From: a bacterium
GTDB taxonomy: Bacteria; RBG-13-66-14
Assembly (NCBI GenBank): GCA_035528375.1
Contig: DATKYS010000079.1
Location: forward strand, 1 to 42,649
Length of the DNA: 42,649 bases
Direction of reading: 5' to 3'
The position numbers and the translations under genes are program-made. How positions within the stretch are numbered: the first letter of the stretch is position 1; each line of letters opens with the position of its first letter. The notes below the pieces were generated by a model. The model had not been told where the DNA came from. It did not search any database and saw nothing but the letters and a program-made list of their open reading frames with translations. Of the stretch, positions 6,860 to 16,145 are shown piece after piece.

Positions 6860-9451
6860 TTGCTCAAGGACGAGGATTTTTCCCGGATGCTCCTGTCGGT
6901 GGAGCGGCCGGCACGCTACGTCGGCGGCGAGTGGGGCGCCTACCGCAAGAACCCCGCCGGCCTCGTCAACGTTTGCTGGTGCTTTCCCGACACCTACGAG
7001 ATCGGGATGAGCAATCTGGCGGGGCGGATAATCTACGACCGGCTCAACCGGAATCCCGACGCCGCCTGCGACCGCTGTTTCCTGCCCTGGACGGACATGC
7101 AGGAGGCCCTCGTCCGCCGCGGCCTCCCTCTCTTCTCCCTGGAGCAGAGACGACCCCTCCACGCCTTCGACGTCGTGGCCGTGACCCTCGGCTACGAGCT
7201 ATCCTACACGAATTTTCTGAAAATGCTGGAGCTGGGGGGGATACCCCTCACCGCCGCAGAGCGCGGGGACGGCCCGCCGCTGGTGATCGTCGGCGGCCCC
7301 TGCACGACCAACCCCGAGCCGCTGGCGGACTTCGTGGACGCCGGCTTCGTGGGGGAGACGGAGGATTTCCTCCCCGAGCTGGTTCGGGCGGTGGCGGGTG
7401 CCCGAGGCGATGCCGGTTTCGACAAGCGTGCCGCCCTCGAGGAACTCGGCCGCTGCGCCGGGGTTTACCTGCCGAACCGGATTCGCATCGGCACCGAGGA
7501 CGCCACCGGTCAGCTCGTTCCCGACCCGGGCTCCGCGGCGGTGGATCGGCGACTGGCCGGCCTCGATCCCCACATCGAAAGCCCCCTGGTCCCCGGGACC
7601 GACATCGTCCACGACCGGGTCACCCTGGAGGTGATGCGCGGCTGCACGGGCGGCTGCCGCTTCTGCCAGGCGGGGATGATCTACCGTCCCGTCCGCTCCC
7701 TGGAGGCCGACGAGGTCTTCGACGAGCTGGTGCGCCAGCTCCGGCTCACCGGCTACGACGAGGCCAACGTGTCCAGCCTCTCGTCAACGGACTGGCGGGG
7801 GCTCGCCCGTCTGGTGGAGCGGGTGCTGACCGAGTTCGGACACCGCGGGCCCTCGATCAGCTTCCCCAGCCTGCGGGTGGGCGAGGCGGTCATCCGGCTC
7901 GAGTGGCTCCTGTCGGGCCGGAGGCTGGGCTCGTTGACCATCGCCCCCGAGGCCGGGAGCGAGCGACTCCGGGAGGTCATCAACAAGCCCCATTTCACCA
8001 ACGACGAGGTGGTGCAACTGGCCCGGCGGATATTCGAGACGGGCTTCACCACGCTCAAGCTCTACTTCATGTTCGGGCTGCCCACGGAGACCGGGGAGGA
8101 CCTGGCGGCCCTAATCGCCCTGTCGCGGCGCTGCGCGGAGGTTTCCGGCAAAAAGCAGATGGTCAACGTCGCCCTCTCCCCCTTCATCCCGAAGCCGCAC
8201 ACCCCCTTCCAGTGGGCCGCCCAAACGTCCCTCGCGGAGCTGGAGGAGAAGCTGGCCCGCCTGCAGGGCGACCTGCGGCACCGGAAGATAAATATCAAAT
8301 GGAACAGCCCACGGATGGCCCTGGTCGAGGCCGCCCTGACCCGGGGCGACCGGCGGGTGAGCCGGGCGATTCTGGAGGCGCACAGGCGCGGGGCGGTTTT
8401 CGACGCCTGGGACGAATTCTTCGACCTCGGACGCTGGCGTGAGTCCTTCGCCGCGGCCGGTCTGAGCCTGGAGGAGTACGCCAACCGGGAGCTCCCCCTC
8501 GACGCCCGCCTGCCCTGGGATTGCGTGAACAACCTGGTCCATAAAACCTACCTCCTGGAGGAGCGCGCCCGGGCGATGGAGGGAAAAATTTCCCTGGACT
8601 GCCGCCGGTCCGGGTGCAACGTGTGCGGGGTGGAGCCCGAGCTGTGCGAGCCCGGCACCCTCGGCGCGCTGGAGGGGGAGCTCGAGCGCCTGATGCTCTA
8701 CCCGCCGGAGCCCAACCTCCCCGAGCCGCCCCTCAAGGTCCGGGTGAGGTTCGAGTTCGAGAAAATCTGGCCCGCCTCGCTCCTGGGACACCTGGAATTG
8801 AAGAACCTCCTGGCGCGGTCCATCCGCCGGGCCGGGTACACCCTGCGGATGTCCTCGGGGTTCAACCCCCAGCCGCGGCTGGTCGTGGCCCTGCCCCTCC
8901 CCCTGGGCGTGGAGAGCAGGGCCGAGGTGGCCGAGGTGGAGCTGGCCACCTGGTTCTCCGAAAAGGTGTTCGTCGAGAGCCTGAACCGCAGCCTGCCGCC
9001 GGGGGTTTCGGTCAAGCGGGCGGTGGAGTTGCGCCCCGGGGCGCCGAAGCTCTCCGAGTGCGTCCGTGTGGCCGAGTACCTGGCCGGCTTCAAGAGGCCC
9101 CCGGAGGGTTTCTCCGAAAAAATAGCGCAGGTTCTGACCCAGAAAAAGCTCCTCGTCACCCGGGTCAAGGACGGCGAATCGAAGGAGTTCGAGGTCAGGG
9201 CTTCGCTACTCGATTTGCAGATCCGCGGGGGACTTTTAAAATTTTCCCTCTGGTTCGAGCCCTCCGTACCCTCCCTACGCGTGGACGAGCTCTGGTCGGT
9301 GCTCGGTATCCCACCGGACCGACAACCGGAGACGGTCCGGACGGGGATGCGGGGGGTGGACCACCGGGGCGCCTTCCACGATCTATTCTCCGACCCCATG
9401 GTGCTGCCCTGGTGGGAGGGGGGAGGGGTCAGGCCCAAATCGAAGGGATAG
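6860..9451 (+). CDS. Radical SAM protein (TIGR03960-like) fused to a DUF2344 domain
   Basis: This 863-residue protein has two parts. The first, to about residue 610, is a radical SAM protein with a B12-binding-type N-terminal region and the iron-sulphur motif C262-x3-C266-x2-C269 (RGCTGGCRFCQAG). The rest is a DUF2344/TIGR03936-type radical-SAM-associated domain, beginning near KVRVRFEFEKIWPASLLGHL. These two modules occur together or adjacent in many bacteria, often next to an RNase E/G gene, and the reaction they carry out is not established. No RNase E/G gene is visible here. TTG at 6860 follows AGAAAGG with a 5-nt spacer and gives the usual short N terminus before VERPARYVGGE. GTG 6824 and ATG 6890 are alternatives. 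The preceding 260 bp show no clear signal. Confidence 0.85.
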   Translation: MLKDEDFSRMLLSVERPARYVGGEWGAYRKNPAGLVNVCWCFPDTYEIGMSNLAGRIIYDRLNRNPDAACDRCFLPWTDMQEALVRRGLPLFSLEQRRPLHAFDVVAVTLGYELSYTNFLKMLELGGIPLTAAERGDGPPLVIVGGPCTTNPEPLADFVDAGFVGETEDFLPELVRAVAGARGDAGFDKRAALEELGRCAGVYLPNRIRIGTEDATGQLVPDPGSAAVDRRLAGLDPHIESPLVPGTDIVHDRVTLEVMRGCTGGCRFCQAGMIYRPVRSLEADEVFDELVRQLRLTGYDEANVSSLSSTDWRGLARLVERVLTEFGHRGPSISFPSLRVGEAVIRLEWLLSGRRLGSLTIAPEAGSERLREVINKPHFTNDEVVQLARRIFETGFTTLKLYFMFGLPTETGEDLAALIALSRRCAEVSGKKQMVNVALSPFIPKPHTPFQWAAQTSLAELEEKLARLQGDLRHRKINIKWNSPRMALVEAALTRGDRRVSRAILEAHRRGAVFDAWDEFFDLGRWRESFAAAGLSLEEYANRELPLDARLPWDCVNNLVHKTYLLEERARAMEGKISLDCRRSGCNVCGVEPELCEPGTLGALEGELERLMLYPPEPNLPEPPLKVRVRFEFEKIWPASLLGHLELKNLLARSIRRAGYTLRMSSGFNPQPRLVVALPLPLGVESRAEVAEVELATWFSEKVFVESLNRSLPPGVSVKRAVELRPGAPKLSECVRVAEYLAGFKRPPEGFSEKIAQVLTQKKLLVTRVKDGESKEFEVRASLLDLQIRGGLLKFSLWFEPSVPSLRVDELWSVLGIPPDRQPETVRTGMRGVDHRGAFHDLFSDPMVLPWWEGGGVRPKSKG

Positions 9452-9497
9452 ACTACTGCGAACCCTCTGACGTTGAACCCCAGCCCGAGAGGAGCCG

Positions 9498-10461
9498 ATG
9501 ATAACCGCCGAGCTGAAGAAGGCCGCCGAAATCGCCGTCCTCAGGTGTATGGGCGTGAAGGCGGGCGAGTCGGTGCTGATCGTGGTGGACACACCCCAGC
9601 GCGACTTCGGTCCCCTCTTCTCCTCCCCCTGCCTCGCGGCGGGGGCCGAGCCGCTCATTCTGGAGATGACGCCCCGGGGGAGCCACGGCGAGGAGCCGCC
9701 GGAGGCCGTGGCCCGGGCGATGCTGGGGGCCGACGTGATTCTCATGCCCACCAGCAAAAGTCTCAGCCACACCGCAGCGCGGCTGGCCGCCACCCGAGCG
9801 GGGGCGAGAATCGCCAGCCTGCCCACCATAACTCCCGAGGTTATGGGCCGCACCCTCGTCGCGGATTATGACGAGATAGAGCGGCGCAACGAGCGTCTGC
9901 TCGGCGTACTCGGCGGGAAGAGCCGGGTCAGGCTCGGCACCCCCGCCGGGACGGACCTCACTTTCTCCATCGAGGGGCGGACCTTTCACGCCGACGGCGG
10001 CATCAATCACCGGCCGGGAGATTTCGCCAACCTGCCCGCGGGTGAGGTTTACGTGGCGCCCGTGGAAGGCACAGCGGTGGGCCTTCTGGTCGTGGACGGC
10101 TCCATGGCCGGCGTGGGACTCCTGACCGACCACATCGAGCTGGTGGTGACCGACGGGTCGGTGGTTGAAATCCGGGGGGGGCGAGGAGGCCGAGGAACTG
10201 GAGAGGCTCATCACGCCCTACGGGTGGGACGCCCGCAACGTGGCCGAGCTGGGAATCGGTACCAACGAGACGGCGACGGTTTCCGGGAATGTCCTGGAGG
10301 ACGAGAAGGTTTTGGGCACCTGCCACGTGGCCCTCGGCGACAACTCGACCTTCGGGGGTAGGGTGAGCGTGGCGAGCCACCTGGACGGAATCGTCCGCGG
10401 ACCCACCCTGGAGGTGGACGGCGAAGTGATTCTGGACGGAGGGGAGCCGGTGGGCTGGTAG
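9498..10461 (+). CDS. M29-type aminopeptidase interrupted by a +1 frameshift
   Basis: The first frame (9498 to about 10173) encodes an AmpS/M29-like N-terminal part starting MITAELKKAAEIAVLRC. The reading then jumps to the frame ending at TAG 10461, which carries the conserved family C terminus: GIGTNETATVSGNVLEDEKV, TCHVALGDNSTFGG. The switch falls at a run of eight G (10174-10181); removing one G restores one continuous frame of about 320 codons. This is either a homopolymer sequencing error, a real inactivating mutation or a slippage site. M29 enzymes are metal-dependent exopeptidases acting in the cytoplasm. GAGAGGAG precedes the ATG by 3-4 nt. The intact-protein length matches the shorter members of the family. 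Confidence 0.8.
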
Positions 10462-10588
10462 TGCTCGGGCCCGCGGAGGGTGGCCGATGTGGCGAGGGCT
10501 GCCCTATTCCCCCTTCCCACTCTGAGGGAGTCTGCGAGGCACGGGCCGGGGAGGGGGGCGGCGGGGATGGGTATCTGCGACCGAAGGT

Positions 10589-10642
10589 AATCCCCGCCCT
10601 TTTCGGCGGCCCGTGGAAGGGCCGCCATACACCTTTTACATT
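10589..10642. repeat. Dispersed palindromic repeat, family 2, copy 1
   Basis: It contains GGCGGCCC and GGGCCGCC arms around GTGGAA and is followed by a CATACACC tail. Bases 10593-10642 are identical to 42600-42649 at the end of the window, and a diverged copy lies at 22187-22229. It sits in the otherwise featureless gap between the aminopeptidase and the minus-strand secreted-protein gene. Confidence 0.85.
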
Positions 10643-10728
10643 CAGCATCTCTTCTTTTAAAAGTGTGCTGACAGATCGTTAGCGGTCGTCTCAACATCGT
10701 GCTGGTCCGAATTGAAGTGGTGATCCCT

Positions 10729-10757
10729 AAAAAAAACGGCGGACCGCGGTCCGCCGT
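10729..10757 (-). terminator. Strong intrinsic terminator of the minus-strand secreted-protein gene
   Basis: A perfect 22-nt palindrome (10736-10757, core GGCGGACCGCGGTCCGCC) is followed on the minus strand by eight T (A-run 10729-10736 on the plus strand). It lies 15 bp beyond the stop of the gene at 10772-11722. Confidence 0.9.
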
Positions 10758-10771
10758 GTTACGTGAGAAGT

Positions 10772-11722
10772 CTAGAACTGCGCCTTAATGGACCCCCAGC
10801 TCGTTTCGGTGACGCTATCTTCTTCAATCCACTGACCACCGAGGACGAGGGTGGTCGGGCTGTCGGGGTAGCCGGGCGGATTGGAGAAAATCTTCGTGTA
10901 GTACTCTTCGTCGTAGTCAACGATTTTGTTGAAGTTGTGGGGGTTGATCACCATTCCCAGCAGTTCGTACGTGGCGTACCACCAGGCTGGGTTGTTGATG
11001 TTCTTGGCGATGGGATGCGAGGGGTCCTCGGCGGGGAGAAGGAATTCGAAGACGCTGAACCGCTTGATCCAGATGGTGTTTTTCGGGAGGAACGCGAGCT
11101 GCATGCCGGAGGGATCGGGCACATCGTTCCAGGTCCCCGCGAGGATCAGCTTGCCGCCGAGGCCGACGTAGGTCGAGTACTCGCTGCGGGTGTGGAGCCG
11201 GTTTTCTACCCACTCATCGCCGATCATGACGATGTCGTAGAGGGGTTGCCCGGCGTCCACCAGCGGGTCGTTGCCGGTGATGTGGACCAGATCGAAGGTG
11301 CAGCCCACGCCGGAGAGGTTGTCCTCCAGATACTGCATAAAATCAATGTCCCAGGGCGGGAAGGGGGGATACCCTTCCTGGAGCCCGTTGGGTATACCGA
11401 ACTCGCCCATGCAGCCAATGGTCCCCGAGGTAACGCTCTGGGCATCGGGGTCGAGGAGGTAGGTCATGCAGTTGTACACCAGCCGCAGCGCCTGGTCGTT
11501 GGCGTAGAAATCATACCCCCACAGATCCGTGTGGGAGTACTGGGCCGCGGCGAGGAACATGCGGGCCCCGCAGAAGATAACCTCGGGGACGTAGACCCAA
11601 CCCGCCGGACGGGACTCGGATTGGGCGGCCAGGGGGTTTTGTGTGTCGGAGAAAACGCTGATGTTGGCTAACGCCGGAGAGAAGGTCAGTACGACCAGTA
11701 ATGTTAACAGCATCCTTCGCAT
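10772..11722 (-). CDS. Hypothetical secreted protein
   Basis: This 316-residue protein has a clear signal peptide (MRRMLLTLLVVLTFSPALA). The mature part is rich in Tyr, Trp, Asn and Pro. A middle segment (YDIVMIGDEWVE, then GLGGKLILAG) resembles the alpha/beta alternation of class I glutamine-amidotransferase-like or ThuA-like folds, but I see no catalytic triad and do not assign a function. The start at 11722 follows GGGGG with a 6-nt spacer. The frame stays open to 11911, but the best promoter lies at 11810-11837, which would put that longer start upstream of transcription. It is a single-gene unit with its own terminator. G+C is visibly lower here and upstream than in the neighbours. Confidence 0.7.
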   Translation of the reverse strand: MRRMLLTLLVVLTFSPALANISVFSDTQNPLAAQSESRPAGWVYVPEVIFCGARMFLAAAQYSHTDLWGYDFYANDQALRLVYNCMTYLLDPDAQSVTSGTIGCMGEFGIPNGLQEGYPPFPPWDIDFMQYLEDNLSGVGCTFDLVHITGNDPLVDAGQPLYDIVMIGDEWVENRLHTRSEYSTYVGLGGKLILAGTWNDVPDPSGMQLAFLPKNTIWIKRFSVFEFLLPAEDPSHPIAKNINNPAWWYATYELLGMVINPHNFNKIVDYDEEYYTKIFSNPPGYPDSPTTLVLGGQWIEEDSVTETSWGSIKAQF

Positions 11723-11809
11723 TTCAAGCCCCCGTAGCACTTGTGACCTCATCTCGGTAAACGCCGAGGGGTCGTTCGATTTCCGGTGGGTTGGTTTGTT
11801 TTCGAAGTA

Positions 11810-11837
11810 ATTATAGCCCGAATTTCGAGTGTGTTCA
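11810..11837 (-). promoter_or_regulatory. Predicted sigma-70 promoter for the secreted-protein gene
   Basis: On the minus strand, TGAACA (11837-11832) is followed by a 16-nt spacer and a perfect TATAAT (11815-11810). The predicted start near 11803 gives a leader of about 80 nt before the ATG at 11722. Confidence 0.65.
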
Positions 11838-11966
11838 GACGGCGGGTGCGTATTTATAAAATTGATGCGCTCGCCGGGCGTTTCAAAATTAGCGTATATA
11901 CTACCCACCACGTTTAAAAATACCCTAAAAAACCGTTATCGTCAAGAGTGGATTTTACTGTGCCGC

Positions 11967-11995
11967 TTGCTTTTTTTCCGCGCCGACCTTAGAAT
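11967..11995 (+). promoter_or_regulatory. Predicted promoter for the zinc-ribbon gene
   Basis: TTGCTT (11967-11972), a 17-nt spacer and TAGAAT (11990-11995) lie about 30 bp before the TTG start at 12025. Apart from this and the divergent minus-strand promoter, the AT-rich gap 11723-12024 shows no other feature. Confidence 0.55.
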
Positions 11996-12024
11996 CAAAC
12001 CGCTCTTAAGGGTAAGGGGGTGTC

Positions 12025-12432
12025 TTGAGAGAGCAGCTGCGTCTGGTGGCTAAGCTGCAAGAAATGGATCACCTGCTACACCGCCTGGGCCACGCCCTGG
12101 AGGATCTACGCAACGAGGGTCTGTCCGACGACGAGATCCGCGCGATCAGCATGGAGCTGGAACAGATCGCCACGGGCAAGGACGAAATGAAGGACAAGAT
12201 CAAACGCGATCTTCTTGTCCACTACCAGCGCTTCTACCAGCGTCACAACCTGAACGCCGTGTCCAAGATGCTGGGCGGAGTGTGCCAATCCTGCCACGTC
12301 ACCGTTCCCAGCGGTAGAGCCCTGTTGGTGCGTCGTGGAGAAACCCTCGAGTTCTGCGAGAACTGCGGCGCCATCCTCATCTACGAGGAGGAGAAGCAGG
12401 CCCCGCCCGCGGGTCGGGGCGGATCGGCTTGA
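12025..12432 (+). CDS. C4-type zinc-ribbon protein
   Basis: The 135-residue protein has an N-terminal helical, probably coiled-coil half and a C-terminal zinc ribbon with CQSC and CENC pairs (about residues 90-93 and 112-115). This is the layout of zf-RING_7/COG1579-like proteins, but shorter than the usual 240 residues. Members are thought to bind nucleic acid or act as scaffolds; the role is not established. TTG at 12025 follows AAGGGGG with a 4-nt gap. The last bases, including the TGA, are shared with the -35 box of the next promoter (12429-12434), so the leuS transcription unit starts inside this gene's end. Being just upstream of leuS may be incidental. Confidence 0.75.
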   Translation: MREQLRLVAKLQEMDHLLHRLGHALEDLRNEGLSDDEIRAISMELEQIATGKDEMKDKIKRDLLVHYQRFYQRHNLNAVSKMLGGVCQSCHVTVPSGRALLVRRGETLEFCENCGAILIYEEEKQAPPAGRGGSA

Positions 12433-12457
12433 CAAACGCCGGACCGTGACCTATATT
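12429..12457 (+). promoter_or_regulatory. Strong sigma-70 promoter of the leuS leader
   Basis: A perfect -35 TTGACA (12429-12434), a 17-nt spacer and -10 TATATT (12452-12457) predict a start near 12464. The same combination, TTGACA-17-TATATT, occurs upstream of thrS at 31375-31403. The -35 overlaps the zinc-ribbon stop codon. Confidence 0.8.
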
Positions 12458-12524
12458 TTACCGGGGCATAACTCGCTTCGCTTCGTTTCACCGGCCGTTT
12501 GCCGGAGGTTTTCGGGAGTTACCG

Positions 12525-12632
12525 ATGATGATGGAGAACCGTTTCCAGATGTACCGCGAGCGTCGTCACGGAGCGCACCATTCGTCTTCGGTGAGCCCGC
12601 TTACTCTCGCCTTGGAAAGGCGGCAAGGGTAG
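12525..12632 (+). CDS. Putative leuS leader peptide, 35 aa
   Basis: An ORF of 35 codons starts with three consecutive ATG codons (12525, 12528, 12531) after a GGGAG at 12514-12518 and ends at TAG 12630-12632. Near its end it has three Leu codons in five: CTT ACT CTC GCC TTG (12600-12614), giving P-L-T-L-A-L-E. CTT and TTG are uncommon Leu codons in this GC-rich genome, which favours stalling when charged tRNA-Leu is scarce. The Leu codons and the stop codon fall inside a hairpin (12597-12635) that competes with downstream structures. The ORF lies between a strong promoter and an intrinsic terminator just before leuS. Translation is inferred from layout; no homologue is known to me. Confidence 0.55.
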   Translation: MMMENRFQMYRERRHGAHHSSSVSPLTLALERRQG

Positions 12633-12680
12633 CGGGATAACGTTCTACACGAGACCCGCGCCACTGGACGCGGGTTTTTT
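12597..12680 (+). promoter_or_regulatory. Attenuator before leuS: hairpin, antiterminator and terminator
   Basis: Segment 1 (CCGCTTAC 12597-12604, CGCCTT 12608-12613) pairs with segment 2 (AAGGCG 12617-12622, GTAGCGG 12629-12635). Part of segment 2, GCGGG 12632-12636, can instead pair with CCCGC 12655-12659 (segment 3). Segment 3 also forms the terminator ACCCGCG (12654-12660) with CGCGGGT (12669-12675), followed by T to 12680. A ribosome stalled on the Leu codons would cover segment 1 and favour the 2:3 antiterminator. A ribosome reaching TAG would cover segment 2 and favour termination. No T-box UGGN core is present. Confidence 0.6.
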
Positions 12681-12731
12681 ACTACCGCTGTAGATTACTG
12701 CTTCGCCGTCGCAGACTTGAGGAGTTTTTCT

Positions 12732-15215
12732 ATGACCGAGCCGTACAGGCCCAAAGACGTGGAAGCTAAGTGGCTGGACCGTTGGGACACGGGTTTCTGC
12801 CGCTTCGCGCGCCCCGATCGCCCCCTCATCGGCCAAAGGCCCAAATACTACGTCCTGGACATGTTCCCCTACCCCTCGGGGACGCTCCACATGGGCCACG
12901 CCCGTAACTACTCCATCGGGGACGTCATCGCCCGTTACCGCCACCGCCGTGGGTACGAGGTGCTGCACCCCATGGGCTGGGACGCCTTCGGGCTGCCCGC
13001 GGAGAACGCCGCCATCAAACACGGCACCGACCCCGACGAGTGGACGCGGGCGAACATCGCCTCCTTCAAGCAGGCCATGCGGCGGATCGGCATCCCCTAC
13101 AACTGGGACCGCGAGGTGGACACCTCGAAGCCGGACTACTACCGCTGGACCCAGTGGCTGTTCCTGAAATTGTTCGAGATGGGGCTGGTGGAGCGCAAGG
13201 AGAGCTCCGCCAACTGGTGCCCGAGCTGCCGGACGGTGCTGGCCAACGAGCAGGTCGTGGGCGGCCGCTGCGAGCGGTGTAAGGACGAGGTGACGCAGAA
13301 GGTCCTGGAACAGTGGTTCTTCAAAATCACCGACTACGCCCAGGAGCTCCTGGACGATCTGGACATCCTGGAGGACTGGCCCGCCGAGGTGAGGACCATG
13401 CAGCGGAACTGGATCGGCCGCTCCGAGGGGGTCGAGTTCGACCTGCGCGTCGAAGGCTTCGGCGAGCCCTTCGGAGTTTTCACCACCCGGGTGGACACCG
13501 TTTACGGGATGACCTACGTGGTGCTGGCCCCTGAGCACCCGCTGGTGCGGCGCCTGGTCGCGGGGACGGAGCGGGAGGCCGAGGTCGGCGCCTTCGTGGA
13601 CCGGGTTTTGAACCAGGACCGCTTCCTGCGCGCCGCCGACGAGACGGAAAAAGAAGGTGTCTTCACCGGGCGCCACGCGGTCAATCCCGTCAACGGGAAA
13701 CGGGTGCCCGTCTGGGTGGCCAACTACGTCCTGTTGGAGTACGGCACCGGCATCGTCATGGCCGTGCCGGCCCACGACACCCGCGACTTCGCCTTCGCCA
13801 GGAAGTACGGCCTGGAAATTCTGCCGGTCGTCATGCCCCCCGGGGAGATCCTGACGGCCGACACGATGACGGACGCCTATGTCCTGCCTGGGATTTTGGC
13901 CGACTCGGGCCCCTTCGACGGCCGGACGTCCGCCGAGGCGGTGGACGGCATCGCCGACATGATGGAGGCCGGGGGCTACGGCCGCCGGCGGGTGAACTAC
14001 CGCCTGCGCGACTGGTGCATCTCGCGCCAGCGTTACTGGGGCACGCCCATCCCCCTTATCCACTGCGAGAAGTGCGGCGTGGTTCCCGTGCCCTACGACG
14101 ACCTGCCGGTGCTCCTGCCCCGCATCGTGAACTTCCGGCCCAAGGGCCACCCGCCGCTGGCCGAGGCGGAGGACTGGGTCCGCGTGAAGTGCCCGAAGTG
14201 CGGCGGCCCGGGGCGGCGCGAGGTCGAGACAATGGACACCTTCGTGGACAGCTCCTGGTACTTCCTGCGCTACGCCAGCCAACCGACGGACCGGCCCTTC
14301 GACAAAAAAACCGTGGACCGCTGGCTGCCCGTGGACACCTACATCGGCGGCATCACGCACGCCATCATGCACCTGATGTACGCCCGTTTCTTCGCCAAGG
14401 CGCTGCGCGACGCGGGGTTGCTATCCTTCTCCGAGCCGTTCACCCGCCTCTTTACCCAGGGCATGGTGACCCTGGGCGGAAAGGCCATGAGCAAGAGCCG
14501 GGGCAACACGGTGGGCATCGAGGACATCACCGGGCGCTACGGCGCCGACACGGGGCGGATGTTCACCCTCTTCGCCACGCCGCCCGACAAGGAGATGGAG
14601 TGGACCGAGGAGGGAGTGGAGGGGGTGTACCGCTTCCTGGGCCGCGTCTGGCGGCTCTTCGACGGCCGGTGGCGGTTGACGAGCTTCGATTACGCCCCCG
14701 CGTCGCTCTCCGGGGCGCTCCGTGAGTTGCACCGCAAACGCCACGCCACGGTGAAGAAGTTCACCGAGGACATCGAGCGCATCCACTTCAACACGGCCAT
14801 CGCGGCGGCCATGGAGCTGGTCAACGACATATACGCCCTGGAAACAGCTGGGGGCATCCCCGACGGGGCGCACACGGTGGTCGCCGCCTGCCTGCGCGAC
14901 CTAGTGGACGTCCTGGCACCCATCGCCCCCTTCATCTGCGAGGAACTGAACGGGCGCTTCGGCGAAAAAGAGTCGGTCCACGACCGCCCCTGGCCCGAGT
15001 GGGATTCCAGCGCCCTGGAGGTGGAGTCGGTGATGCTGGCGGTGCAGATAAACGGAAAAATCCGCGGGCAGATAACAGTCTCCGCAGAGGCCGGTGATGA
15101 CGAGATTCGCAATGCCGTCTTCGGGATGGAAAACATTGCACGCTACACCGACGGCAAAGTTCTCAAGAAATTCATCGTCGTACCCGGGCGGCTGGTGTCC
15201 ATCGTGGTCCAGTGA
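12732..15215 (+). CDS. leuS: Leucyl-tRNA synthetase
   Basis: This full-length class I synthetase (827 residues) charges tRNA-Leu. The ATP-site motif HMGH is at 53-56. The second signature reads AMSKS (585-589), with Ala in place of the first Lys of KMSKS. Zinc-type Cys pairs occur near 160-185 (CPSC, CERC) and near 440-490 (CEKC, CPKC). The editing domain lies between, and the C terminus has the usual [11 protein letters not shown] segment. ATG 12732 follows a GAGGAG about 7 nt upstream. It is the first full-size gene after a strong promoter, leader peptide and attenuator, so its expression is probably tied to leucyl-tRNA supply. A 139-bp gap without clear signals separates it from the next gene. 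Confidence 0.97.
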   Translation: MTEPYRPKDVEAKWLDRWDTGFCRFARPDRPLIGQRPKYYVLDMFPYPSGTLHMGHARNYSIGDVIARYRHRRGYEVLHPMGWDAFGLPAENAAIKHGTDPDEWTRANIASFKQAMRRIGIPYNWDREVDTSKPDYYRWTQWLFLKLFEMGLVERKESSANWCPSCRTVLANEQVVGGRCERCKDEVTQKVLEQWFFKITDYAQELLDDLDILEDWPAEVRTMQRNWIGRSEGVEFDLRVEGFGEPFGVFTTRVDTVYGMTYVVLAPEHPLVRRLVAGTEREAEVGAFVDRVLNQDRFLRAADETEKEGVFTGRHAVNPVNGKRVPVWVANYVLLEYGTGIVMAVPAHDTRDFAFARKYGLEILPVVMPPGEILTADTMTDAYVLPGILADSGPFDGRTSAEAVDGIADMMEAGGYGRRRVNYRLRDWCISRQRYWGTPIPLIHCEKCGVVPVPYDDLPVLLPRIVNFRPKGHPPLAEAEDWVRVKCPKCGGPGRREVETMDTFVDSSWYFLRYASQPTDRPFDKKTVDRWLPVDTYIGGITHAIMHLMYARFFAKALRDAGLLSFSEPFTRLFTQGMVTLGGKAMSKSRGNTVGIEDITGRYGADTGRMFTLFATPPDKEMEWTEEGVEGVYRFLGRVWRLFDGRWRLTSFDYAPASLSGALRELHRKRHATVKKFTEDIERIHFNTAIAAAMELVNDIYALETAGGIPDGAHTVVAACLRDLVDVLAPIAPFICEELNGRFGEKESVHDRPWPEWDSSALEVESVMLAVQINGKIRGQITVSAEAGDDEIRNAVFGMENIARYTDGKVLKKFIVVPGRLVSIVVQ

Positions 15216-15354
15216 GCCGAGACCCCGACTCCTGGAGGCGGCACGCCGTTTGAGCAGACCATTGCCCGACAATTTTCCAGCGGCCTCCGTGGGCAACCGA
15301 CGCACCGCTGTTCTCGTCAATCGGAAAACCGCAGCTCTCCGCATGGAGGAGCCG

Positions 15355-16128
15355 ATGAACGAAGGGGAGAGACGCTTCTGGTGGGGACGGACGGCCCTGG
15401 TGGTCGTCGTCTACCTGACCAGTTGGGGGCTGCTGCAGTGGCTGGGTCGGGCGCTGGAGGGATGGGCCGAAGCCCTGAGCCTGGCCCTGTTCATGATGCT
15501 CTACGTCGCGGCGTCGGGTATCCTCCTGCCCCTGAACGTTGGAAGCAAAGCGGGCCTGCGACTCCGCGAACCCAGCCGGGGTTGGAGACCGTGGGTCGGC
15601 GCTCTGCTGCTGATAGTCGCCCTGGGCGCGGGTTTGCTGGGTTCCGGCGTGCTGACGGAACTGCTCGCAACTCCCCCGGGCTGGACGGTAATCCTGAAAT
15701 ACATGTTGCTGTTCCTGCCGATGAGCCTGGCCGTGGCCCTGGTCAGCTTCTGGTTGGTGCCTTTAACGGTACTTAAAAGGTTCGGGTCGGGTCTCGGGGG
15801 GACACTGACCGCAGTCGCCGCCGGTGGGGTGGTAAGCTTCCTCGGCTTCTGGGTGGACGGCCTGTTCGGTGACCCGGCGACGGCCCTGATCATGGGCTTT
15901 TTGGGTTTACTCTTAACGGCCGCCGTGGTTTTTCTACGTTCCATCTGGCTGGTCTACCCGGTCTTCGCCCTGCTGATGCTGACCAATACTCTGGTCGAGG
16001 GGAAATACCACGGTGTGAGTTGGTGGGCTCTGGGCGTAGGGTTTGCGGTGGCGTTGGCGGCGCTCATCGTCGGTTTGCGGGGCGGGCGGAAGGGATTAGA
16101 GGCGCGGCGGGTTGAACCAACCGGGTGA
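15355..16128 (+). CDS. Hypothetical polytopic membrane protein
   Basis: The 257-residue protein has about seven or eight hydrophobic segments, roughly at residues 12-32, 40-60, 80-102, 110-140, 150-168, 180-225 and 230-247. The loops are short and the C terminus is basic. I do not recognise a family; length and layout do not match a common transporter class. ATG at 15355 has GGAGGAG just upstream (15345-15351); an in-frame ATG at 15343 is an alternative. It follows leuS in the same direction after 139 bp and is followed by a perfect inverted repeat at 16146-16172. No operon partner is evident. Confidence 0.7.
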   Translation: MNEGERRFWWGRTALVVVVYLTSWGLLQWLGRALEGWAEALSLALFMMLYVAASGILLPLNVGSKAGLRLREPSRGWRPWVGALLLIVALGAGLLGSGVLTELLATPPGWTVILKYMLLFLPMSLAVALVSFWLVPLTVLKRFGSGLGGTLTAVAAGGVVSFLGFWVDGLFGDPATALIMGFLGLLLTAAVVFLRSIWLVYPVFALLMLTNTLVEGKYHGVSWWALGVGFAVALAALIVGLRGGRKGLEARRVEPTG

Positions 16129-16145
16129 ACCGCGAGGGGCGTGGT

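Noticed and set aside
10462-10771. Hidden gene in the gap after the aminopeptidase
   Set aside because: The short ORF there has no ribosome site and covers the dispersed repeat; only the repeat and a minus-strand terminator are supported.
10772-11911. Longer form of the secreted protein starting at 11911
   Set aside because: The extra 63 residues would precede the signal peptide and lie upstream of the best promoter; ATG 11722 has a good ribosome site.
12464-12650. RNase P RNA or another housekeeping RNA after the zinc-ribbon gene
   Set aside because: Length is too short for RNase P RNA, and no GGAAAGUCCGG-type core or SRP/tmRNA signature is present.
12433-12731. T-box riboswitch upstream of leuS
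   Set aside because: AAGGGTAGCGGG near 12625-12636 faintly recalls the T-box AGGGTGG, but the essential UGGN core and a stem I with a Leu specifier loop are missing. The leader-peptide reading explains more of the sequence.
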